Shown piece after piece: positions 43,526 to 49,223 of a stretch of DNA of 64,000 nucleotides. The stretch covers positions 62,001 through 126,000 of the forward strand of contig NZ_VSFC01000052.1 of the NCBI RefSeq assembly GCF_008084905.1, read 5' to 3'. This stretch comes from Xanthomarina maritima (GTDB lineage Bacteria; Bacteroidota; Bacteroidia; Flavobacteriales; Flavobacteriaceae). Within the stretch, counting starts at the first letter, position 1. The number at the start of each line of letters is the position of its first letter. The position numbers and the translations under genes were made by a program. A model generated the notes under the pieces. The model was not told the origin of the DNA and made no database searches. It saw nothing but the letters and a program-made list of their open reading frames with translations.

Positions 43526-43553
43526 CAAAGATTGTCTAAATCTAGCTAGAATT
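43526..43553 (-). promoter_or_regulatory. Probable promoter and operator of the defence operon
   Basis: AATCTTTG on the minus strand (43526-43533) matches 7 of 8 of the -7 box, 24 bp before the XRE start. The palindrome TCTAGCTAGA (43541-43550), with partial flanking symmetry, lies where the -33/-7 spacer would be. A direct repeat TTGTC at 43523 and 43533 overlaps the -7 box. Confidence 0.4.
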
Positions 43554-43600
43554 ATTGGTATAAAAAATTTTTGAAAAATATTTTTTTTTTTGAAAGCCTT

Positions 43601-43680
43601 GTGAGAGAGCAGAGTACCTTACTCTGAGACCCGCACCCATTCACAGGTGGAAAACTCCCCCTACCACTTTTTTAGAAAGG
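43601..43680. other. GC-richer structured patch in a 283-bp gene-free gap
   Basis: Between the divergent XRE and 131-aa genes. It has a perfect hairpin CAGAGTA-CCT-TACTCTG (43610-43626), then ACCCGCACCC and GGTGG...CCCCCTACCAC, much richer in G and C than its surroundings (a run of T precedes it). No ORF. Candidates are an origin of transfer recognised by another element, an element origin or terminus, or a structured RNA. Confidence 0.35.
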
Positions 43681-43785
43681 AAATTTTACAGGCAGGATAA
43701 TAAATTCAAGGTGATAGTTGAGATTTATTTTCTGTAGGTAATTTGTTTTCTATGTGGTTTACTACAACTCAAAAATTTTAGAAAG

Positions 43786-44181
43786 ATGGTTAGAATTATT
43801 AATTACAAAGAGAGACTGAAAGAGGATGGAACATCATTCTTTGTTCTCGAACTCCAAGGTGGCATTGAAATGGTGCAATCTAAAGAGACTGGCAACTTTT
43901 ATGCTACTGCAAAAAAGGCATTTATATCTTCAACATTTGATGAACAGGTATGTACAAGTTTAATTGGTACAGAAATGCCAGGAAGCATCATTAAAGAGGA
44001 CTGTGAGCCTTTTGATTATATTGTAAAGGAAACAGGGGAGGAAATAACCTTGAGTCATAGATGGATGTATGTTCCAGATGATGCTGTTAATCAAAAACAG
44101 CAACCTGTTAAGAATGAACTGGATTTTGTTTCAAACTCCGCTTTGTTTTCTAAAAATGGCATATTAGAACATGCAGAGTAA
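43786..44181 (+). CDS. Conserved 131-aa mobile-element protein
   Basis: Unknown function. The N-terminal two thirds (VRIINYKERLKEDGTSFFVL, GNFYATAKKAFISSTFDE, LIGTEMPGSI, DYIVKETGEEITLSHRWMYVP) are well-ordered beta-rich sequence that I associate with Bacteroidota mobile elements, often near radC-like genes, as here. The last 30 residues look disordered. No membrane segment or catalytic motif. It is the first gene of a rightward unit that ends in a hairpin terminator. Confidence 0.7.
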   Translation: MVRIINYKERLKEDGTSFFVLELQGGIEMVQSKETGNFYATAKKAFISSTFDEQVCTSLIGTEMPGSIIKEDCEPFDYIVKETGEEITLSHRWMYVPDDAVNQKQQPVKNELDFVSNSALFSKNGILEHAE

Positions 44182-44186
44182 AATAT

Positions 44187-44225
44187 GAGCCTAGTCTATT
44201 TGTATAGATTAGGCTTTGTTTTTTA
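44187..44225 (+). terminator. Terminator of the 131-aa gene
   Basis: Stem AGCCTAGTCTAT / ATAGATTAGGCT (one G-T wobble) with a 4-nt loop and a TTTGTTTTTT tail. Confidence 0.85.
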
Positions 44226-44531
44226 AACTTTAAAATAATTATGCTTGATTGCCAAATACCTTCATAAAAAAATAGTCTAGCTGTAGCCAGTTAAGTCTAT
44301 TATTATAAGGATATAATTAATCTTGAAGGTAAGAGTATTTCAGGGTGTCATTTTTAAATCTTCCAAAGAAAGAAACCGTGATTCCTTTCCTCTAATTTAT
44401 ATTTATAAAAGTTTGTTAAGAATTTTTTCGGAAGTGTACGAAAGAAACTTTCTGTTACAAAGTTATATATTCTAAAATTAAGATGCAAGTAATTAGGCAA
44501 TTATTTTCCTAGGAAACTAAATTTAAAAAAC
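44226..44531 (+). other. Gene-free 306 bp before the RadC-like gene
   Basis: No ORF or clear promoter consensus. The only structure I see is TTTCG-N8-CGAAA (about 44427-44444), a short inverted repeat about 90 bp before the RadC-like start, and a lone GGTGTC resembling the repeats upstream of int. Confidence 0.4.
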
Positions 44532-44969
44532 ATGAAAATATCAGAAATAAGTGTCTCGTACTCAAATAATAGGAGTAATAGAATAAAAATAAGTAATAGT
44601 AAACAGTCTTATGATGTTTTAAGATCCTGTTGGTGTGATGCTACAATAGAATTGCAAGAGGAGTTTAAGATATTAATGCTTAATAGGTATAATCAGGTGT
44701 TGGGTATTTATCCTCTCTCTAAAGGAGGAGTATCTTCAACTGTGGTGGATGCAAAATTGGTGTTTAGTGTTGCTCTTAAATGCAATGCATCAAACATTAT
44801 TATTGCACATAATCATCCTTCAGGCAATTTAAATCCAAGTGAGGTAGATAAGAACCTCACTCAAAAGCTAAAACAAGCAGGTCAGTATTTAGATATTGTA
44901 CTGTTAGACCATTTAATAGTAATTAAAGATGATTTTTATAGTTTTGCTGATAATGGATTGTTAAAATAG
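44532..44969 (+). CDS. RadC-like JAB/MPN domain protein
   Basis: A 145-aa protein made of the RadC JAB1/MPN fold. The zinc-site motif is IIIAHNHPSGNLNPSEVD (H-x-H...D, near 93-106), with the acidic residue supplied by EEFKILMLN. The N-terminal helix-hairpin-helix part of chromosomal RadC is missing, as is usual for copies on Bacteroidota integrative elements. Despite the name, RadC has no proven repair role; mobile copies are thought to assist the element. Followed directly by a long-stem terminator. Confidence 0.9.
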   Translation: MKISEISVSYSNNRSNRIKISNSKQSYDVLRSCWCDATIELQEEFKILMLNRYNQVLGIYPLSKGGVSSTVVDAKLVFSVALKCNASNIIIAHNHPSGNLNPSEVDKNLTQKLKQAGQYLDIVLLDHLIVIKDDFYSFADNGLLK

Positions 44970-45022
44970 TCCTGTTTTTTCCATTTCTATATATAGTGAT
45001 TTGGAAAAAGTGGGACTTTTTG
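44968..45022 (+). terminator. Element-specific long-stem terminator, copy 2
   Basis: Arms AGTCCTGTTTTTTCC (44968-44982) and GGAAAAAGTGGGACT (45003-45017) pair fully when G-T wobbles are allowed; a TTTTTG tail follows. The stem begins inside the RadC-like TAG stop. It is a diverged copy of the hairpin at the end of the helicase gene. Confidence 0.75.
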
Positions 45023-45117
45023 TCTTTTGTTTATTTATGAATGAGTGTGTGAGTAGGCTTTTTAAGCAAAAAATTTACAGTTTGGAAGTAGTATAGATTA
45101 GTATTAATAGCTAAATC

Positions 45118-45348
45118 TTACTTCTTATCCTCAAGGTTTACAATGTCACATAAGCTAATACCTAAATTATCAGCAATTCTTTTTAATGTGTATAAAGTAG
45201 GGTTGGTTCCTCCAGCTTCTAAACGACTTAAATTAGATTTTTCTATGTTGCATTTAGCGGCAAGGTCTTGTTGAGGAATATCTCTTTCTTCTCTTAAACT
45301 TTTTACTCGCTTTCCAATTGCTAACTGAAGTTGTTCCTTATCATCCAT
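45118..45348 (-). CDS. XRE-family repressor
   Basis: A 76-aa HTH protein consisting of one HTH_3 domain: KRVKSLREERDIPQQDLAAK, NIEKSNLSRLEAGGTNPTLYTLKRIADNLGIS in consecutive helices. Divergent from the TerB-like operon, with two identical-arm palindromes in the shared upstream region. It most likely represses both directions. Confidence 0.9.
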   Translation of the reverse strand: MDDKEQLQLAIGKRVKSLREERDIPQQDLAAKCNIEKSNLSRLEAGGTNPTLYTLKRIADNLGISLCDIVNLEDKK

Positions 45349-45369
45349 TTTATTCTATCTAATATCTAG

Positions 45370-45433
45370 TTATCAAAAATGATAATTAAGTGTACTATTT
45401 TGGTTATCATAAATGATAAAATAAGTATGTTTG
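45370..45433. promoter_or_regulatory. Twin operators TTATCA-N4-TGATAA and rightward promoter
   Basis: TTATCA-AAAA-TGATAA (45370-45385) and TTATCA-TAAA-TGATAA (45404-45419) have centres 34 bp apart, about three helical turns. A rightward -7 box TATGTTTG (45426-45433) with TTTG at 45399-45402 brackets the second operator. The first lies where a leftward promoter for the XRE gene is expected. Confidence 0.75.
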
Positions 45434-45459
45434 TTGTGTAACGTTAAAATTATTATCGA

Positions 45460-46329
45460 ATGAAACTATTGAATCTGTTTAAAAAGAAATATGATAATTC
45501 TGAAACTATCAAAATATTGCTTTATCTAGCAAAATCTGATGGAGATATATCGGTAGATGAAATGGAATTAATATCAAAGATATCAGTTCAATTTAGCGTA
45601 CCTCTAAAAACTATTAAATCTATTATTGATGATGTGCTATCAACTCCTTTCGAGAAAGCAAAAATAAGCCTACCGAAAAAGGAAGAAGATATTAGACAGT
45701 TATTAAATATCCTTGTTTCTCTTATGATTACAGATGGTAAAATAGATGTAAGAGAGTTTTTATTCTGTCGTAAGCTTGCACTAAAATTGAACCAAAATAT
45801 CAATGTTATTGACGATATACTTAAGCCATTTATTTATGGTGACAAACTTAAAGGTTTCAGTGAAGCTAAAGTTCAATTAAAAGATGATTATGAAGCTATG
45901 AAGGCAAAGATGTGGAAACCAACGAGTCAAACTACTAAAGTGAATGAAGTAGTTGCGCTTACTGATATAACAATAATATTGATAGACAAATACCAAGAAA
46001 AAATGCCATATAGAATTGTATATGACTTGGCAGTTAAGTGCTATGAACAAGGTGTTAAAAGGGCGAGCAGTAAATCATATTCTGAAGGACTATATTGGAA
46101 AGATATATCTAAATTGGAAGATAATATGTTACCCCCAAGCCCATACATAGAAACAGACTTAATGAATGTAGTCCGTGCAATGACTTTAATTAAAGAATCA
46201 GCAATTCAAATAGAGGGCAAAATTGACATTGTGAAAAATGATTGGAAAGATTTGGGCATGGAATGGAAGCAAAAAGTTGCTCAAAATTTACTAGAAGGTA
46301 CTATTGATTTTGTGGCTAACGAAGTTTAA
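45460..46329 (+). CDS. TerB-like domain protein
   Basis: A 289-aa protein. Residues about 12-130 form a TerB-like helical domain with two acidic metal-binding-type loops: AKSDGDISVDEMELI and MITDGKIDVREFLF. The rest is helical with no known motif (YRIVYDLAVKCYEQGVKRAS). TerB domains occur in tellurite resistance and in stress or phage-response systems. It is under the twin-operator promoter and is followed after 1 bp by the next gene, so the operon is probably repressed until a signal frees the XRE repressor. Confidence 0.75.
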   Translation: MKLLNLFKKKYDNSETIKILLYLAKSDGDISVDEMELISKISVQFSVPLKTIKSIIDDVLSTPFEKAKISLPKKEEDIRQLLNILVSLMITDGKIDVREFLFCRKLALKLNQNINVIDDILKPFIYGDKLKGFSEAKVQLKDDYEAMKAKMWKPTSQTTKVNEVVALTDITIILIDKYQEKMPYRIVYDLAVKCYEQGVKRASSKSYSEGLYWKDISKLEDNMLPPSPYIETDLMNVVRAMTLIKESAIQIEGKIDIVKNDWKDLGMEWKQKVAQNLLEGTIDFVANEV

Positions 46330-46330
46330 T

Positions 46331-47119
46331 GTGAGGTGTTTTACGTTAATTAAAGAGTTAGAATCTCTATCATCTATTGAAGGTTTTTACTCTAGAGATA
46401 AAATTGCTTGGTGGTTACTTAAACATGAAGAAGAATATCATTCACAAGTAAGCTTTTTTGATACCTTATCAACAGCATGTGATAGTCCTAGAAACTTGAC
46501 AAAGTTCAGTAAAGAGGCGCAATTTCTTGATTTGTATGAAGCTTTAAGCAAAGTTTTAGAGTTCTATAAAGAAGAAGCTTATTACAAAGATAAACTGGAG
46601 GTTTATGATTTAGTGAAAAACAATGTAGAGCAATTAAATGCTTGGTTTGAGCTTCATAAAATAGATAATAGTTATAAGTATAATCAGTTTGTTTCTTTAT
46701 TTCAGAATAATAGCACTATCAGTGGGTTTAAGCTTGAAATAGGCTATCCTTTGTCCTTGCCAGTAAAAGTAAAATTAGATGAATCAGAATTTCACTATAC
46801 ACTTAAGTTTCTGGAATTATTAGAAAGGTCTAGTAAAATCGAGATTATTGGTGTTATTGAAACTATAAATATTTTGGAAGTTATTAAATTAAACCAATAT
46901 CAAGTTTATAATAGGCAATCTATTGTAGTATATGTAGATGATTTTAATCAAAGTAAATTACTGGTTAGGTTTTTAAAAGGTAAAATAGGATTACTTGATA
47001 AACTTAAAGTAGGACAGAAAGTAAAGGTTTACGCAGACTTGACAGGGGGCAGAAATGAAACTGACAAACAAGGATATTCATTAAGTCTTGCAGGTTGGGA
47101 TATCAAAATTTTAAACTAA
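46331..47119 (+). CDS. Unknown protein with C-terminal DUF3127-like OB fold
   Basis: A 262-aa protein (GTG start 1 bp after the TerB gene, giving VRCFTLIKELESLSS; an ATG 27 bp upstream inside the previous gene is the alternative). The N-terminal ~170 residues are helical and unknown. The last ~90 residues align by eye with the whole of the next gene product: IEIIGVIE, RQSIVVYVDD, LLVRFLKGKIGLLD, VGQKVKVYADL, and the ending GWDIKILN against GWRIELLN. That product is DUF3127-like, an OB-fold group. The two may bind single-stranded DNA together. Confidence 0.6.
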   Translation: MRCFTLIKELESLSSIEGFYSRDKIAWWLLKHEEEYHSQVSFFDTLSTACDSPRNLTKFSKEAQFLDLYEALSKVLEFYKEEAYYKDKLEVYDLVKNNVEQLNAWFELHKIDNSYKYNQFVSLFQNNSTISGFKLEIGYPLSLPVKVKLDESEFHYTLKFLELLERSSKIEIIGVIETINILEVIKLNQYQVYNRQSIVVYVDDFNQSKLLVRFLKGKIGLLDKLKVGQKVKVYADLTGGRNETDKQGYSLSLAGWDIKILN

Positions 47120-47126
47120 TTAAACA

Positions 47127-47486
47127 ATGGAAATAAAAGGAACAATAAAAGTTTTAAACGAGACTCAAAGTATAGGTGGCAATGGCTTTAGAAAAAGAGA
47201 AGTTGTTATCACTACAGAAGAACAGTACCCACAGCATATTTTAGTAGAATTCATTCAAGATAAATGTGATTTGCTAGATAATTTTGTTGTAAGTCAGGAA
47301 GTCAAAATAGACCTCAATTTAAGAGGTAGAGAATGGATAAATCCAGAAGGAGTAGCAAAATACTTTAACGCTATTCAAGGCTGGAGAATTGAGCTTTTAA
47401 ATAGCGAACAACCTACAACAATTAATATGTCAAAATTAGAACCAGCAAGTTTTATAGATGAAAAAGATAATGACTTACCATTTTAA
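47127..47486 (+). CDS. DUF3127-family OB-fold protein
   Basis: A 119-aa protein. The DUF3127 pattern is visible: MEIKGTIKVLNETQSIG, FRKREVVITTEEQYPQHI, VEFIQDKCDLLD, SQEVKIDLNLRGREW, NAIQGWRIELLN. The acidic, Asp/Leu/Pro-containing end (EKDNDLPF) is like the C-terminal tip of single-stranded DNA-binding proteins (SSB ends in DDIPF). It is 7 bp after the previous gene, in the TerB operon. Confidence 0.8.
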   Translation: MEIKGTIKVLNETQSIGGNGFRKREVVITTEEQYPQHILVEFIQDKCDLLDNFVVSQEVKIDLNLRGREWINPEGVAKYFNAIQGWRIELLNSEQPTTINMSKLEPASFIDEKDNDLPF

Positions 47487-47517
47487 AAAAATTAAACAAA
47501 CAATAAAAACCCAAATT

Positions 47518-47910
47518 ATGAAGAACACATTTTTAGTATTAATAGCTATTTTATCGTTAACAGCTTGCTCAAGTGATGATGATAACCAAGAAGAGCAAGA
47601 ACAACCAATAAGTCAATCCCACATTGTTGAGTTTACAACAGGAATTCTTGAAAGTTGGGTAACGGTAATTTTAACTACTACAATTACTTTAGAAGATGGT
47701 ACACAATCTACTATTAATTCAGATTTTGATTATGCTTTAAATATTGTAAGTGTTGAGATTCCAGAGAACACAGCTAGTTTTGATTTGGAATTTTATATAG
47801 AAGATTCATCTCAAGCTGAAATGCGCTTTTATGGTTCTGTAGATAATGTTAATGTGTATCAAGAAACCATAAACCAACAAAGTTTCCAATATCAATATAC
47901 TTTTAATTAA
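47518..47910 (+). CDS. Small lipoprotein
   Basis: A 130-aa exported lipoprotein: MKNTFLVLIAILSLTAC with lipobox Cys17, then a Ser/Asp/Glu-rich linker (SSDDDNQEEQEQ) and a beta-rich domain of ~100 residues (VEFTTGILESWVTVIL, FDLEFYIEDSSQAEMRFYG). Function unknown. The ATG chosen gives a clean signal peptide; a longer reading overlaps the OB-fold gene. As cargo near the right end it may alter the host surface. Confidence 0.75.
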   Translation: MKNTFLVLIAILSLTACSSDDDNQEEQEQPISQSHIVEFTTGILESWVTVILTTTITLEDGTQSTINSDFDYALNIVSVEIPENTASFDLEFYIEDSSQAEMRFYGSVDNVNVYQETINQQSFQYQYTFN

Positions 47911-47913
47911 GGT

Positions 47914-48258
47914 ATGTGTAATTCCTTATTAAAAGAATTTCGCTTTAAGATTGGAGAACAGTATGAATTAAATGAGTTTAATCTTAAGAGTCTTAAATCA
48001 ACTTTTAGTAATGGATTAGAGTATGAAAATTACGAGTATATAAAAGGAGATTTTAATACACTTTTTGGAATAGATTTTTTTAGTAATCCAATCTTACAGT
48101 ATAATGGAGATATACTCTATAGCATAATTTGCGAGTTTGAGCTATCTCATTACAGTTATCTTAAATCTAAAGTTAATCAGTGTACATTTAAAGAGGTAAC
48201 TATTGATGTATTAATTAATGATGAAGTTACTTGTAATTTAATAGTTAAGAAGAGCTAA
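47914..48258 (+). CDS. Hypothetical protein, last gene of the element
   Basis: A 114-aa protein that I do not recognise. It begins MCNSLLKEFRFKIGEQYELNEF; no signal peptide, membrane segment or catalytic motif. The ATG is 3 bp after the lipoprotein stop, suggesting co-expression. The 81 bp to the right-end repeat hold nothing recognisable. Confidence 0.55.
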   Translation: MCNSLLKEFRFKIGEQYELNEFNLKSLKSTFSNGLEYENYEYIKGDFNTLFGIDFFSNPILQYNGDILYSIICEFELSHYSYLKSKVNQCTFKEVTIDVLINDEVTCNLIVKKS

Positions 48259-48339
48259 AAGGGTATGTTTAAAGGCATGCTATTAATAATAAATCAATGA
48301 GAACACTAGTAGAAAGTAGGATTATAACTATAATTAATT

Positions 48340-48519
48340 GTCCCGTCCAGACCGCTAAATTGCTAAAGCTCCAAGAAGTTGGAGCTTTTTTTGGCAATAA
48401 AATTTAGTTGTGTTGTTTTGATAGATGTAGTAGTCTATCAATAGGTTAAGTAGTTAACCAATGGAAAGCTTTCCTTTTTTCTTTAATGAAAATTGGGATG
48501 CTTTTTTGTTTTAGGGTGG
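48340..48519 (+). repeat. Right end: attR core plus flanking homology
   Basis: Carries the 17-bp tRNA-Asp 3' core (48340-48356), a copy of the tRNA terminator (48365-48392), the hairpin TTGATAGA-TGTAGTAG-TCTATCAA (48418-48441) and GGAAAGCTTTCC (48463-48474). After the core this should be the original chromosomal DNA downstream of tRNA-Asp. Relative to the left copy the hairpin stem has a paired C-G to T-A change. Confidence 0.85.
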
Positions 48520-48875
48520 TTTTGAATTTTTTATAAAACTAAATATAAAATCAATCTTTTTTACTTATAAAAATAATATATACGCAATTCATCGATTAAA
48601 TAGTACATTTTAACGATTATTTATCAATTATGACTCAAGTTTGAATTATATTAGCAGTCCTTCTTAAGTCCCTAAATCGAAACCCAACTTAAAAAGGTTA
48701 ATTATTCCATTCAAGACAGTTTAGTCTTATTCCCTCATGTTCTTAAAATATGTTTGTAATTAATTTATACGTGTATTTTAAAAATTAATAATCCATCTTT
48801 TCCCTCAATTAAGTTTTGCCTGAAGCAGGACTTGTTAAACATTATTTATTTGTTAAACTTAAAAATTGAGAACAT
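48520..48875 (+). other. Gene-free 356 bp upstream of the small secreted peptide
   Basis: No ORF. TATGTTTG (48749-48756) is an exact -7 box without a clear -33 box. TTGTTAAAC is repeated at 48832-48840 and 48850-48858, 18 bp apart, close to the start of the peptide gene. A short hairpin CCTG-AAG-CAGG lies at about 48819-48829. The long leader could hold a regulatory RNA. Confidence 0.4.
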
Positions 48876-49064
48876 ATGAAATCCCTAACAATTACATTAT
48901 TAGTAGCATTATTTTGTGTAACCGTATCTGGAATTAACCTACAAGAGACTACAGTTGCTAAAACAACCAAAGAAAAAACTATTTCTAAAACAGACAACTT
49001 TGAATATAATTTTGAAGTAAATAGGCATGTTAAAAAAGGACAAAGTCTTCCTTCAAACGGATAG
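48876..49064 (+). CDS. Small secreted peptide
   Basis: A 62-aa protein with a clear signal peptide (MKSLTITLLVALFCVTVSG, cut near residues 19-20) and a 40-residue mature part rich in Lys and Thr (TTVAKTTKEKTISKTDNFE), ending GQSLPSNG. No family known. It lies alone upstream of a TPR histidine kinase, so a role as exported signal or stress peptide is possible but unproven. Confidence 0.6.
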   Translation: MKSLTITLLVALFCVTVSGINLQETTVAKTTKEKTISKTDNFEYNFEVNRHVKKGQSLPSNG

Positions 49065-49095
49065 AATAAACATTATACATTTTATGATGGGAACG

Positions 49096-49125
49096 CACAC
49101 TTTTTATTAATAAAGGTGTGATTTT
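49096..49125 (+). terminator. Terminator of the small peptide gene
   Basis: Stem CACACTTTT / AAAGGTGTG (one T-G wobble) with an AT-rich loop, followed by ATTTTCC; weak T run. Confidence 0.55.
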
Positions 49126-49223
49126 CCATGTCCATATATATAATATTTTAATCATATTATATGATACTTTGCATTCATGTCATAAAATATTTTAAATTTG
49201 GATGACATTGAAATAAACTTGTA

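Larger units (their letters stand above)
25694..48356. mobile_element. Integrative element in tRNA-Asp, carrying a defence island
   Basis: About 22.7 kb bounded by the 17-bp direct repeat GTCCCGTCCAGACCGCT (25694-25710 and 48340-48356), the 3' end of tRNA-Asp. A tyrosine integrase lies next to the left end. Contents in order: integrase, helicase, AAA ATPase/DUF3871, YwqK cargo, leftward defence operon, RadC-like gene, XRE/TerB/OB-fold operon and two small cargo genes. There is no relaxase, coupling protein, conjugation gene or phage structural gene. The right-hand copy lacks the rest of the tRNA, as expected for integration at a tRNA 3' end. Confidence 0.92.

Noticed and set aside
48340-48356. 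A second tRNA-Asp gene at the right end
   Set aside because: Only the 3' 15-17 nt of the tRNA are present; there is no D arm or anticodon arm upstream.
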